Assembly: GCA_951800675.1 (NCBI GenBank)
Contig: CATOKC010000005.1
Coordinates: 1 to 48,809 of the forward strand
DNA length: 48,809 bases
Direction: 5' to 3'
From: an uncultured Oscillibacter sp.
GTDB taxonomy: Bacteria; Bacillota_A; Clostridia; Oscillospirales; Oscillospiraceae
Positions 23,410 to 31,622 of this stretch are shown here, in pieces. Below the pieces are notes generated by a model. The model had not been told where the DNA came from and did no database searches. It worked only from the letters and a program-made list of their open reading frames with translations. How positions within the stretch are numbered: position 1 is the first letter of the stretch; every line of letters begins with the position of its first letter. Made by a program: the position numbers and the translations under genes.

Positions 23410-23438
23410 AGTCTACCAAAAGAGCTACGCGATGTAAA
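23410..23438 (-). promoter_or_regulatory. Promoter of the XRE-MBOAT-SGNH operon
   Basis: Minus strand TTTACA (23438-23433), 17 bp, TAGACT (23415-23410). The -35 box overlaps palindrome 2. Confidence 0.65.
23426..23436. promoter_or_regulatory. Operator-like palindrome 2 for the XRE-MBOAT operon
   Basis: TACGCGATGTA overlaps the -35 box; its centre is 28 bp (close to three helical turns) from palindrome 1. Confidence 0.6.
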
Positions 23439-23487
23439 GATATTTTTTGCGGAAGGGCGCGCTTTTGCCGGGAATGTAAAATCCCCC

Positions 23488-23516
23488 TTGTAAAAAGGCC
23501 GGGGATGGTGTATGAT
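23488..23516 (+). promoter_or_regulatory. Promoter of the small membrane peptide gene
   Basis: TTGTAA, 17 bp, TATGAT; about 35 bp before the ATG. Confidence 0.65.
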
Positions 23517-23550
23517 AAATAGGATTTTGGAACATTAGGAGGAAGCTGCT

Positions 23551-23736
23551 ATGAGCAAAACCGCGAGCATGGTTATGAAGATCATCGGCGCCAGCCTGGC
23601 CTTCGCCGCTTTTGTCTGCCTGCTGATCGGCGGCTGGCACGACCTCAGCGTCGGTTGCTGCGGCATGAAAAAGCGTCTGAGCCAGAGATTCAGCTCCGAA
23701 TACGACGACTACGCCGACGAGGAACTTTACGAATAA
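23551..23736 (+). CDS. Small single-span membrane peptide
   Basis: A 61-residue protein. Residues 8-28 (VMKIIGASLAFAAFVCLLIGG) form one transmembrane segment. A short loop with a Cys pair (GCCGMKK) follows, then a basic stretch (KKRLSQRF) and a very acidic tail (EYDDYADEELYE). There is no known domain. It has its own promoter, an AGGAGG site and a terminator, so it is a real single-gene unit. Small membrane peptides of this type are often annotated as hypothetical in Oscillospiraceae. Confidence 0.75.
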   Translation: MSKTASMVMKIIGASLAFAAFVCLLIGGWHDLSVGCCGMKKRLSQRFSSEYDDYADEELYE

Positions 23737-23745
23737 GCGGGTTCT

Positions 23746-23776
23746 CCGCCCCGGCTTTCCGGGGCGGGGATTTTTT
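23746..23776 (+). terminator. Terminator of the small membrane peptide gene
   Basis: CCGCCCCGG pairs with CCGGGGCGG around CTTT, then GGA and six Ts. Confidence 0.85.
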
Positions 23777-23786
23777 GCCCGCCCCG

Positions 23787-23815
23787 TTGACAAAGCCGCC
23801 GGTTTCCGGTATGAT
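23787..23815 (+). promoter_or_regulatory. Promoter of the pyr operon
   Basis: TTGACA (23787-23792), 17 bp, TATGAT (23810-23815), leaving a leader of about 30 bases. There is no room for a PyrR-type attenuator, and I see no palindromic repressor site. Confidence 0.85.
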
Positions 23816-23847
23816 GTCTCGTTGAGAACGTGGAAAGGAGAACATCT

Positions 23848-25185
23848 ATGCGTCTGCTGCTCACCGGCGGGTCCGTCTTTCGCGACGGGGGATTTCATCC
23901 CCTGGAGATTGCCGTTTCCGAAGGGCGTATTGTTTCCGTTTCCCCCCGCCTTCCCCGGGACGGCGCTGCCGTCATTGAATTGAATCACCATTTTATTGTT
24001 CCAGGTTTCGTTGATGTTCACGTTCATCTTCGGGAGCCTGGATTTTCTTATAAGGAGACCATCGCCTCCGGCACGGCGGCGGCGGCGGCGGGAGGCTACA
24101 CCGCCCTCTGCGCCATGCCGAACCTGAACCCGGTCCCCGACAGCCCGGACAGCCTCCAGGTGGAGCTGGAAGCCATCCGGCGGGACGGCCGGGTCCATGT
24201 CTATCCCTACGGGGCCATCACCCAGGGGGAGAAGGGGGAGGCCCTGGCGGATATGGAGGCCCTGGCCCCTTTTGTTCCCGGCTTCTCCGACGACGGACGG
24301 GGCGTGCAGTCCCGGGAGATGATGCGGCGGGCCATGCTGCTGGCAAAAAAGCTGGACAAGCCCATCGCGGCCCACTGTGAGGACGAGTCCCTGCTGGACA
24401 AGGGCTGGTGCGTCCACGACGGGGAGTTTGCCAAACGGCACGGCCTCCCGGGCAACGACCCCGCCAGCGAGTGGCGGCAGGTGGAGCGGGATATCCAACT
24501 GGTCCGGGAGACCGGCTGCCGCTACCACGTATGCCACGTCTCCACCAAAGAAAGTGTGGCCCTCATCCGGGCCGCCAAGGCCCAGGGCCTCCCCGTCACC
24601 TGTGAGACCGGGCCCCACTACCTCTGCCTTTGCGACGGGGACCTGGAGAACGACGGGCGGTTTAAAATGAATCCCCCCATCCGCTCCGCCGCGGACCGGG
24701 ACGCTCTGGTGGAGGGGCTTTTGGACGGGACTGTGGACTGCGTCGCCACGGACCACGCTCCCCACTCGGCGGAGGAAAAGGCCCGGGGCCTTCGGGGGAG
24801 CCTCAACGGTGTGGTGGGATTGGAATGCGCCTTCCCGGTTCTCTACACGGAGCTGGTGAAAACCGGGAAGGTACCCCTGGAAACCATCCTAAACGCCCTG
24901 TGCGTCAACCCCCGGAGGATATTCGGCCTGCCGGGCGGAAGCATCGCAGAGGGCCAGCCCGCCGATTTGACGGTGCTGTCCTTCGACCACGCGGGCACGG
25001 TGGACCCGGCGGGCTTTCGCTCCCTGGGCCGGGCCACGCCCTTCGCGGGAAGACGGGTGGAGGCCGCCGTCTCCATGACCCTTGTGGGCGGGAACATCGT
25101 CTTCCCGGAGGGCTTGAAGCCCGGCCCCAGCGGAACCATCGGCATCATCCGGGGCTATGACCGCCAAGAAGGAGGGGAACCATGA
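23848..25185 (+). CDS. pyrC: Dihydroorotase
   Basis: A 445-residue class I dihydroorotase, which cyclises carbamoyl-aspartate to dihydroorotate with two zinc ions. The metal motif is DVHVHLREPG (H58, H60), with MPNLNPVPDSP, the metal ligand histidines in AAHCEDE and YHVCHVST, and the catalytic aspartate in ATDHAPHS. The C-terminal amidohydrolase beta-sandwich (about 370-445) is complete. The frame is open 18 bp further back to a GTG at 23830, but the ATG at 23848 carries GGAAAGGAG. It is the first gene of the pyr operon and overlaps pyrK by 4 bp. Confidence 0.97.
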   Translation: MRLLLTGGSVFRDGGFHPLEIAVSEGRIVSVSPRLPRDGAAVIELNHHFIVPGFVDVHVHLREPGFSYKETIASGTAAAAAGGYTALCAMPNLNPVPDSPDSLQVELEAIRRDGRVHVYPYGAITQGEKGEALADMEALAPFVPGFSDDGRGVQSREMMRRAMLLAKKLDKPIAAHCEDESLLDKGWCVHDGEFAKRHGLPGNDPASEWRQVERDIQLVRETGCRYHVCHVSTKESVALIRAAKAQGLPVTCETGPHYLCLCDGDLENDGRFKMNPPIRSAADRDALVEGLLDGTVDCVATDHAPHSAEEKARGLRGSLNGVVGLECAFPVLYTELVKTGKVPLETILNALCVNPRRIFGLPGGSIAEGQPADLTVLSFDHAGTVDPAGFRSLGRATPFAGRRVEAAVSMTLVGGNIVFPEGLKPGPSGTIGIIRGYDRQEGGEP

Positions 25186-25931
25186 AGAAATCCGTGTTTA
25201 CCCTGGGGCGCGCCCGGCGGCTGGCCGGGGACGTGTGGGAGCTGGTCCTGGCGGGGGATACCTCCGCCGTCACCGCCCCGGGGCAGTTTGTGAATCTGGA
25301 GCTGCCGGGGAAATTCCTCCGCCGCCCCATCTCCGTCTGCGACTGGGCGGAGGGGAGGCTGACCCTTTTGGTGAAGGAGGCGGGCGAGGGCACGAAGGAG
25401 CTGGTGCGCCTCCCCGCCGGAACGGAATTGGACACGTTGTCCGGCCTGGGGAACGGGTTCAGCCCGTCCGCCGCGCCGGAGGGGGCCGCCCTGGTGGGCG
25501 GCGGCATCGGCATCGCGCCGCTTTACGGACTGGCAAGGCGGATGCTGGAGCGGGGACAAACCCCCGCCGCGGTACTGGGCTTCCGCTCCAGGGAGGACGC
25601 TTTTTATACGGAGGAGTTCGCCGCCCTGGGCCTGGAGGTCCGGATCGCCACGGAGGACGGGAGCCTGGGGACCCGGGGCTTTGTCACGGACGTGCTGAAC
25701 GAACTCCCGGACCGCCGGTTCGTCTGCGCCTGCGGCCCCACGGCCATGTTGAAGGCCGTCCACGCCCTGCCCCAAATCACCGGCGGGCAGTTCAGCTTCG
25801 AGGCCCGGATGGCCTGCGGCTTCGGGGCCTGCGTGGGCTGCACCATTCAGACAAAGAAGGGCCTGCGCCGGGTGTGCAAGGACGGGCCCATATTCCACAA
25901 GGAGGACATTGTATGGCAGACCTCTCCGTAA
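25182..25931 (+). CDS. pyrK: Dihydroorotate dehydrogenase electron transfer subunit
   Basis: A 249-residue PyrK. It passes electrons from dihydroorotate (via PyrD FMN) to NAD, carrying FAD and a [2Fe-2S] cluster. FAD motif: FLRRPISVCDW (about 47-57), NAD-binding GGGIGIAPLYGLARR; the cluster cysteines are in ACGFGACVGCTIQ plus the following C in RRVCKDGP. Start overlaps pyrC by 4 bp; its end overlaps pyrD by 19 bp. The presence of PyrK marks the NAD-dependent type 1B dehydrogenase, as expected in Clostridia. Confidence 0.96.
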   Translation: MKKSVFTLGRARRLAGDVWELVLAGDTSAVTAPGQFVNLELPGKFLRRPISVCDWAEGRLTLLVKEAGEGTKELVRLPAGTELDTLSGLGNGFSPSAAPEGAALVGGGIGIAPLYGLARRMLERGQTPAAVLGFRSREDAFYTEEFAALGLEVRIATEDGSLGTRGFVTDVLNELPDRRFVCACGPTAMLKAVHALPQITGGQFSFEARMACGFGACVGCTIQTKKGLRRVCKDGPIFHKEDIVWQTSP

Positions 25932-26830
25932 CCCTGGCGGGGGTGACCCTGAAAAATCCCATCATTCCCGCCTCGGGGACCTTCGGCTATGGCCGGGAGT
26001 TCGCGGATGCTTATGACCTGGATCTCCTGGGCTCCTTCTCCTGGAAGGGCACCACCCGGGACCCCCGGCCCGGCAACCTCCAGCCCCGGATCGCGGAAAC
26101 CGCCGCCGGGATGCTGAACGCCGTGGGCCTCCAGAACCCAGGGCTCAAGGCGGTCCTCCGGGAGGAGGTCCCCAACATCGCCCGGATTTTTCACGGCCCG
26201 GTTATCGCCAACGTCTGCGGCTTCTCCCTGGAGGAGTACGCGGAGAACTGCCGGGCGCTGGAGGAGGCGGAGCCGGTGAAGATTCTGGAGGTCAACATCT
26301 CCTGCCCCAACGTCCACGCCGGGGGGAGGAACTTCGGCTCGGACCCCCACAGCGCCGCCGCCGTGACAAGGGCCGTCCGGGCGGCCACGAAAAAGCCCGT
26401 CTTCATGAAGCTCAGCCCCAACGTGACGGACATCGCGGAGATCGCCCGGGCCTGTGAGGCGGAGGGGGCCGACGGGCTGTGCCTGATCAACACGCTTCTG
26501 GGGATGCGGATTGATTTGAACACCAAGCGCCCCCTGCTTCAAAACCGCGCCGGGGGCCTCTCCGGCCCCGCCGTGTTCCCGGTGGCCCTGCGGATGGTGT
26601 GGGACGTGTACGAGGCGGTGAAGCTCCCCCTCATCGGCTGCGGCGGCGTGAGCTCCGCGGAGGACGCCGCCGAGATGATGCTGGCGGGAGCCTCCGCCGT
26701 GGAGGTGGGGGCGGCGAACCTGCGGGACCCCTGGGCCTGCAAAACCATCATCGAGAACCTGCCCGCCGTCTGTGAGCGGCTGGGCGTGGAAAAACTATCG
26801 GACTTGACAGGAGGAGCGCACCATGGCTAA
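25913..26830 (+). CDS. pyrD: Dihydroorotate dehydrogenase B, catalytic subunit
   Basis: A 305-residue type 1B enzyme oxidising dihydroorotate to orotate with FMN. It starts [27 protein letters not shown]; the catalytic cysteine is in [11 protein letters not shown], with FMN contacts at [35 protein letters not shown]. The ATG at 25913 follows AAGGAGGAC and overlaps pyrK; a much longer frame upstream is out of frame with pyrK and is rejected. It overlaps pyrF by 8 bp. Confidence 0.96.
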   Translation: MADLSVTLAGVTLKNPIIPASGTFGYGREFADAYDLDLLGSFSWKGTTRDPRPGNLQPRIAETAAGMLNAVGLQNPGLKAVLREEVPNIARIFHGPVIANVCGFSLEEYAENCRALEEAEPVKILEVNISCPNVHAGGRNFGSDPHSAAAVTRAVRAATKKPVFMKLSPNVTDIAEIARACEAEGADGLCLINTLLGMRIDLNTKRPLLQNRAGGLSGPAVFPVALRMVWDVYEAVKLPLIGCGGVSSAEDAAEMMLAGASAVEVGAANLRDPWACKTIIENLPAVCERLGVEKLSDLTGGAHHG

Positions 26831-27527
26831 AGACGTGATTATCGCCCTGGACTTTCCCACCCGGGAGGAAACCCTGCACTTTCTGGACCGGTTCCCCGCC
26901 GGGGAGGACAAGCCCTTCGTGAAGATCGGCATGGAGCTGTACTACGCCGAGGGCCCGTCCATCGTCCGGGAGATCAAGGCCCGGGGACACAGGATTTTCC
27001 TGGACTTAAAGCTCCACGACATCCCCAACACCGTGAAGCGGGCCATGGCGGTCCTCTCCGGCCTGGACGTGGACATGGTGAACCTCCACGCCGCCGGGAC
27101 CTCCACCATGATGAAGGCCGCCCTGGAGGGCCTGACCCGCCCCGACGGGACCCGCCCCCTGCTCATCGCCGTCACCCAGCTCACCTCTACGGACGCCGCC
27201 GCCCTGAAAGACGAGCTGCTCATCGAGACCCCCATGGCGGAGACGGTGCTTTCCTACGCGAAAAACGCCGCCGCCAGCGGCCTGGACGGCGTGGTCTGCT
27301 CCCCCCTGGAGGCGGCTTTGGTCAAGGAGCGCTGCGGCGAGGGCTTTTGCGCCGTCACTCCCGGCGTGCGCTTCGCCGGCGGGGACGCGGGGGACCAGAA
27401 GCGGGTGATGACCCCGGAGCAGGCGGCGAAAAACGGCTGTGATTATATCGTTATGGGCCGCCCCATCACCCTGGCGGCGGACCCGGTGGAGGCGTACCGC
27501 CGGGCGGTTCAAGAGTTTTTACGTTGA
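26823..27527 (+). CDS. pyrF: Orotidine 5'-phosphate decarboxylase
   Basis: A 234-residue PyrF, final step to UMP. The active-site lysine lies in [19 protein letters not shown]-like AVTQLTS and the phosphate-binding [10 protein letters not shown] match the family. Start ATG at 26823 overlaps pyrD by 8 bp with AGGAGGAG ahead. Length and motifs suit the bacterial group 1 enzyme. Confidence 0.96.
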   Translation: MAKDVIIALDFPTREETLHFLDRFPAGEDKPFVKIGMELYYAEGPSIVREIKARGHRIFLDLKLHDIPNTVKRAMAVLSGLDVDMVNLHAAGTSTMMKAALEGLTRPDGTRPLLIAVTQLTSTDAAALKDELLIETPMAETVLSYAKNAAASGLDGVVCSPLEAALVKERCGEGFCAVTPGVRFAGGDAGDQKRVMTPEQAAKNGCDYIVMGRPITLAADPVEAYRRAVQEFLR

Positions 27528-27544
27528 GGAAGGAGAACCATACT

Positions 27545-28180
27545 ATGACCCGTGAACAGACCATTGCCCACGACCTTTTATCCATCGGCGCGGTGTTCCT
27601 CCGCCCCGACGAGCCCTTTACCTGGGCCAGCGGCATCAAGAGCCCCATCTACTGCGACAACCGCCTGACCCTCACCGCCCCGGAGGTCCGCGCCCACGTG
27701 GAGGAGGGGCTGGTGGACCTTATCTGCAAGCACTATCCCAATGTGGAGGTTCTCATGGGCACTTCTACGGCGGGCATCGCCCACGCCGCCATCGCGGGCC
27801 ACCTCATGGGCCTGCCCATGGGCTACGTCCGCTCCAGCGGCAAGGACCACGGGCGGCAGAACCGCATTGAGGGGAAGCTGGAGCCCGGAGCGCGGGTAGT
27901 CGTGGTGGAGGACCTGATCTCCACCGCCGGAAGCTGCGTCGACGTGGTGGAGGCCCTCCGGGAAGCCGGGGCCGAGGTGCTGGGCGTCGCGTCCATCTTC
28001 ACCTACGGCCTTCAGAAGGGCCTGGACCGCCTGGCGGCGGCGAACGTGACCAACTACAGCCTCTCCAACTTCGACGCGGTGTGCGACATCGCCGCGGCGG
28101 AGGGGAAGATCCGGCCCGAGGACATCAAGCGTCTGAAAAAGTTCCGGGCGAACCCTTCCGACGAGAGCTGGAGAGACTGA
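27545..28180 (+). CDS. pyrE: Orotate phosphoribosyltransferase
   Basis: A 211-residue PyrE, which converts orotate and PRPP to OMP. The PRPP motif is [13 protein letters not shown], and [16 protein letters not shown] is the conserved N-terminal PyrE signature. ATG at 27545 follows AAGGAG; 17 bp separate it from pyrF. A frame extension to 27524 overlaps the ribosome site and is rejected. Confidence 0.96.
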   Translation: MTREQTIAHDLLSIGAVFLRPDEPFTWASGIKSPIYCDNRLTLTAPEVRAHVEEGLVDLICKHYPNVEVLMGTSTAGIAHAAIAGHLMGLPMGYVRSSGKDHGRQNRIEGKLEPGARVVVVEDLISTAGSCVDVVEALREAGAEVLGVASIFTYGLQKGLDRLAAANVTNYSLSNFDAVCDIAAAEGKIRPEDIKRLKKFRANPSDESWRD

Positions 28181-28203
28181 CCGAACCGGGGAAAGGAGCC
28201 TGT

Positions 28204-29124
28204 ATGCCCAGAAACATCATTGACGTCACCGACCTCACCGTGGAGGAAATCGACCAGTTGATTTCCACGGCGGAGGACATCCTCGCGAACCCCGCCAAAT
28301 ACCAGGACGCCTGCGCCCACAAGCAGCTGGCCACCCTCTTCTTCGAGCCCTCCACCCGGACCCGGCTCTCCTTTGAGTCCGCCATGCTGGCCCTGGGGGG
28401 CGGCGTGCTGGGCTTCTCCGAGGCCTCCTCCAGCTCCACGTCCAAGGGGGAGACCGTGGGGGACACCGTCCACACGGTGAGCTGCTACGCCGATATCATC
28501 GCCATGCGCCACCCGAAGGAGGGCGCGCCCTTCGCCGCCGCCCAGTTCAGCGAGGTCCCCATTATCAACGCCGGGGACGGCGGGCACAACCACCCCACCC
28601 AGACCCTGACGGACCTGCTCACCATCCACCGGGAGAAGGGGCGGCTGGACGGCTTCACCATTGGCTTTTGCGGGGACTTGAAATTCGGCCGGACGGTCCA
28701 CTCCCTGGTGAACGCCCTGAGCCGCTATGAGAACGTCAAATTCGTCCTCATCTCCCCGGTGGAGCTGAAGCTGCCCCGCTATGTGAAGGAGGAGGCCCTG
28801 AAAAAGCGGGGCATCTCCTACAAGCAGACCGAAAGCCTGGAGGCCGTCATGCCGGACCTGGACATTCTCTACATGACCCGGGTCCAGCGGGAGCGCTTTT
28901 TCAACGAGGAGGACTACCTCCGCTTAAAGGACAGCTATATCCTCACCCCGGAGAAGCTGGAGACCGCCAAGGCGGACCTCTCCATCCTCCACCCCCTGCC
29001 CCGGGTGAACGAGATTTCCGTGGCGGTGGACAAGGACCCCCGGGCCGCCTACTGGAAGCAGGTGAAAAACGGGAAATTCATCCGCATGGCCCTGATTTTG
29101 AAGCTGCTGGATATCCATGCCTAA
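28204..29124 (+). CDS. pyrB: Aspartate carbamoyltransferase catalytic subunit
   Basis: A 306-residue ATCase catalytic chain, joining carbamoyl phosphate and aspartate. Signature [12 protein letters not shown] (about 48-59), and [15 protein letters not shown] binds the substrate. The start follows AAAGGAGC. The regulatory subunit gene follows 18 bp later, so the holoenzyme should be the allosteric catalytic-regulatory form. Confidence 0.96.
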   Translation: MPRNIIDVTDLTVEEIDQLISTAEDILANPAKYQDACAHKQLATLFFEPSTRTRLSFESAMLALGGGVLGFSEASSSSTSKGETVGDTVHTVSCYADIIAMRHPKEGAPFAAAQFSEVPIINAGDGGHNHPTQTLTDLLTIHREKGRLDGFTIGFCGDLKFGRTVHSLVNALSRYENVKFVLISPVELKLPRYVKEEALKKRGISYKQTESLEAVMPDLDILYMTRVQRERFFNEEDYLRLKDSYILTPEKLETAKADLSILHPLPRVNEISVAVDKDPRAAYWKQVKNGKFIRMALILKLLDIHA

Positions 29125-29142
29125 CGGAAAGGGGAGGACTCT

Positions 29143-29574
29143 ATGAACATTGACAGCATCCAAAACGGCGTGGTCCTGGACCACATCCAGGCGGGCAAGA
29201 GCATGGACATCTACAAATATCTCCACCTGGACCAGCTGGACTGCTCCGTGGCCATTATCAAGAACGTCCGCAGCGGCCGGATGGGGAAAAAGGACATCAT
29301 CAAAATCGACTCCCCCATGGACGTGGACGTGGACGTGCTGGGCTATATCGACGACAAAATCACCGTCAACATCATCCGGGACGGCGTCCGGACGGAGAAG
29401 CGCCGCCTCCAGCCCCCCAAGAAGCTGGTGAACATCATCCGGTGCAAGAACCCCCGGTGCATCACCGTGGCGGAGCCCCAGCTGGACGCCATTTTCCTCC
29501 TCAGCGACCCGGAGAGGCACGTCTACCGCTGCGCCTACTGCGACACCGCCAAGGGGAAGAAAAAGGGCGTTTGA
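29143..29574 (+). CDS. pyrI: Aspartate carbamoyltransferase regulatory subunit
   Basis: A 143-residue PyrI. N-terminal effector domain (about 1-95) and C-terminal zinc domain with IRCKNPRC and YRCAYC supplying the four zinc cysteines. It lets nucleotides control ATCase. The codon spacing and AAAGGGGAGG site fit the operon. Confidence 0.95.
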   Translation: MNIDSIQNGVVLDHIQAGKSMDIYKYLHLDQLDCSVAIIKNVRSGRMGKKDIIKIDSPMDVDVDVLGYIDDKITVNIIRDGVRTEKRRLQPPKKLVNIIRCKNPRCITVAEPQLDAIFLLSDPERHVYRCAYCDTAKGKKKGV

Positions 29575-29596
29575 CCGGAGGGCGCGAGAGAAAAAC

Positions 29597-30118
29597 ATGG
29601 AAGCCTATGAACTGATCCGCTCCCGGCGCGGGACCCTGGCCCTGGAGGTCACGGCGGACGGGCGGCTGCTGGTCCGGGCGCCCCTGCGCTGCGCCCAGGG
29701 ACGGATTGACGCCTTTGTAACGGCTCACGCCGCCTGGATTGAACGGCACCTGAAGCTCCAGCGGGAGAAAGCCGCCCGCCGCCCACCCGCCCCCACGGCG
29801 GCGGAAGTCGAGGCCCTGAAGGCCTGGGCCCGGGCGGAGCTGCCGGAAAAAATCGCCCGTTGGAGCGAAAAAATGGGCGTGGCCCCCACCGGCTTTAAAG
29901 TGACCGCGGCCCGGAAGCGCTATGGAAGCTGCTCGGCGAAAAACAGCCTGTGCTTTTCCTGCTTTTTGATGAACTGCCCGGAGGAGGCCGTGGAGCTGGT
30001 GGTGGTCCACGAGCTCTGCCACATCCGGGAGAAGAACCACGGGCCGGGGTTTTACGCCCTGCTGGAGCGGTACCTCCCGGACTGGCGGGAGCGGAAGAAG
30101 CTGCTCTTTATGAACTGA
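29597..30118 (+). CDS. YgjP-like zinc metallopeptidase (DUF45)
   Basis: A 173-residue protein of the YgjP/DUF45 family. The zinc site is HELCHIREKNHGPGF (about 136-150; HExxH plus a downstream histidine), preceded by TAARKRYGSCS. Members are predicted metallopeptidases; their substrates are unknown. It follows pyrI by 22 bp with a GAGG-poor site (GGAGGGCGAG) and lies in the pyr operon but has no known tie to pyrimidine synthesis. Confidence 0.85.
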   Translation: MEAYELIRSRRGTLALEVTADGRLLVRAPLRCAQGRIDAFVTAHAAWIERHLKLQREKAARRPPAPTAAEVEALKAWARAELPEKIARWSEKMGVAPTGFKVTAARKRYGSCSAKNSLCFSCFLMNCPEEAVELVVVHELCHIREKNHGPGFYALLERYLPDWRERKKLLFMN

Positions 30119-30141
30119 AATTTTCGATACGGAGGACGGAT

Positions 30142-30846
30142 ATGGAAAAGCGAAACCTCTTGGACCTGCTGAAAGGAAATCCCTACCCCGGGCGGGGCAT
30201 CGTCCTGGGGAAGAGCGGGGACGGAAAACAGGCCGTGGCGGTGTACTTCATCATGGGCCGCAGCGAAAACTCCCGGAACCGGGTGTTTGTCCCCACGGAG
30301 GACGGCATCCGCACGGAGGCCCGCGACCCGTCCAAGATGACGGACCCCAGCCTCATCATCTACCACCCGGTCCGAAAGGTAGGCAATGAGCTGATCGTCA
30401 CCAACGGGGACCAGACGGACACGGCGCGGGACTATCTCCTGGAGGGCCGCACCTTCGCCGAGGCGCTGAAAAGCCGCGCCTTCGAGCCGGACGCGCCCAA
30501 CTACACCCCCCGGGTCTCCGGCCTTTTAAGCCCGGACGGCAGCTTCCAGCTCTCCATTTTGAAAAGCGCCGAGGGGAACCCGGACTGCTGCTGCCGGTAC
30601 TTCTACCACTACGACGCGCCCCTTGCCGGGGAGGGCCGCTTCCTCCACACCTACCTGGGGGACGGGAATCCCCTGCCCTCCTTCGAGGGGGACCCGGAGC
30701 GGGTCGCCCTGGACGCCAAGACGCCGGAGGCCCTGGCGGAGCAGGTGTGGGAGGCTTTGAACCCGGAGAATAAGGTGTCCCTCTTCGTCCGGTTCGTGGA
30801 TTTGGCGGACGGGAGCCACCGGGACGTGATCCGGAACCGGTACTAA
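30142..30846 (+). CDS. PurO-like IMP cyclohydrolase
   Basis: A 234-residue protein of the PurO-like IMP cyclohydrolase family (PF07826). It shows the family feature YFIMGRSENSRNRVFV (about 34-49), then VTNGDQTD and the PNYTPRVSG region. Members close FAICAR to IMP in purine synthesis in Archaea; in Clostridia the role is assigned by homology and can be alternative to PurH. The ATG follows ACGGAGGAC. It is the last gene before a bidirectional terminator. Confidence 0.75.
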   Translation: MEKRNLLDLLKGNPYPGRGIVLGKSGDGKQAVAVYFIMGRSENSRNRVFVPTEDGIRTEARDPSKMTDPSLIIYHPVRKVGNELIVTNGDQTDTARDYLLEGRTFAEALKSRAFEPDAPNYTPRVSGLLSPDGSFQLSILKSAEGNPDCCCRYFYHYDAPLAGEGRFLHTYLGDGNPLPSFEGDPERVALDAKTPEALAEQVWEALNPENKVSLFVRFVDLADGSHRDVIRNRY

Positions 30847-30888
30847 TTGACCTGCGGCTGTCAGGGGTCGGAAGGCACGAACCTACAG

Positions 30889-30923
30889 AAAAATCCCCGG
30901 AGTAGGATACTCCGGGGATTTTT
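30889..30923. terminator. Bidirectional terminator between the pyr operon and the small XRE gene
   Basis: AAAAATCCCCGGAGTA pairs perfectly with TACTCCGGGGATTTTT around GGA; both strands end in T-runs. Confidence 0.9.
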
Positions 30924-31179
30924 ATTCCGGTCTCTGGTATTCCAGCAAATCCTCAATCCCGCAATCCAAGGCGTAGCAGACCTTCGCCAGGAAATTTAAG
31001 TCCACCAATTCAATCTGCTCTCCCCGATAATAGCGGGTAATCACATCATATTTAACGCCTGTCAATGTCTTAAGCTTATTTCGACTGATTTTTCGCTCAT
31101 CCAGCACCTTATCCAGCTTCACCACGATCCGGCCATATTCCTGCGTCTGATAGCTGATGATACTCTTCAGATCTTCCAT
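30922..31179 (-). CDS. Small XRE-type regulator
   Basis: An 85-residue protein that is little more than a helix-turn-helix (KISRNKLKTLTGVKYDVITRYYRG, then ALDCGIEDLLEYQ). It is the HTH_26-like type common in Firmicutes. It is divergent from the small acidic gene and the cassette that follows, with a shared AT-rich spacer carrying several ATATCC/GGATAT elements. Start at 31179, ribosome site GAGGTGAGG. Confidence 0.85.
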   Translation of the reverse strand: MEDLKSIISYQTQEYGRIVVKLDKVLDERKISRNKLKTLTGVKYDVITRYYRGEQIELVDLNFLAKVCYALDCGIEDLLEYQRPE

Positions 31180-31292
31180 GGCCCCTCACCTCGAATATAG
31201 TTTAACAGGGATATCCGCTCTTGGAACTTCCCTTATTAAAGTATATCCTTATATCAGGGCAACCGATATTTGGAAAATCAGGAGGTGTCATT

Positions 31293-31622
31293 ATGCCCGA
31301 CTTTCAGAAAATGTATCTCATCGCGGCCGGCGCTATAGCGGACGCGCTGGATGAGCTGGACAAGCTGAACGCCGGCACGGCAAAAGAGCGTCTCAGAGAA
31401 GCCCTGTACCACGCGGAGGAAGTCTATATCTCCCAGGGAGAGGACGCCGAGTCCCCGGAACAATCGTCCCTCCGGCAATTTCCGTTCCGCCGCCCGGCCG
31501 GGAGGCGGCTTTTTTTCCTTTCCCCCTTCCCCCCGGCGGTCAACTGCGGTATACTGTCCCTATCAAAAACCACCGGCCCTCTCCGGGCGGAACGGAGGAA
31601 CCCATGGAACAGCTCTGCCTGA
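31293..31622 (+). CDS. Small acidic protein, run-on reading frame
   Basis: The frame starts at an ATG after CAGGAGGTG and reads MPDFQKMYLIAAGAIADALDELDKLNAG..., a helical acidic protein of a type found near XRE genes in Oscillospiraceae. The recognisable part ends near residue 50. The frame then continues through a hairpin terminator (31487-31516) and into the next gene's start, giving 109 residues with a low-complexity tail. This suggests loss of the native stop codon. A frame shift around 31430-31460 cannot be excluded. No function known. Confidence 0.55.
   Translation: MPDFQKMYLIAAGAIADALDELDKLNAGTAKERLREALYHAEEVYISQGEDAESPEQSSLRQFPFRRPAGRRLFFLSPFPPAVNCGILSLSKTTGPLRAERRNPWNSSA
31487..31516 (+). 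terminator. Terminator inside the run-on end of the small acidic gene
   Basis: CCGCC (with inner CCC/GGG) pairs with GGCGG, then C and seven Ts. It lies between the functional part of the small gene and the cassette. Confidence 0.75.

Noticed and set aside
23816..23847. PyrR-dependent attenuator in the pyr leader
   Set aside because: Only about 30 bases, with no terminator hairpin or anti-terminator possibility.
25157..25912. In-frame extension of pyrD upstream by about 250 codons
   Set aside because: It overlaps pyrK entirely, is low-complexity, and pyrD homology and its ribosome site begin at 25913.
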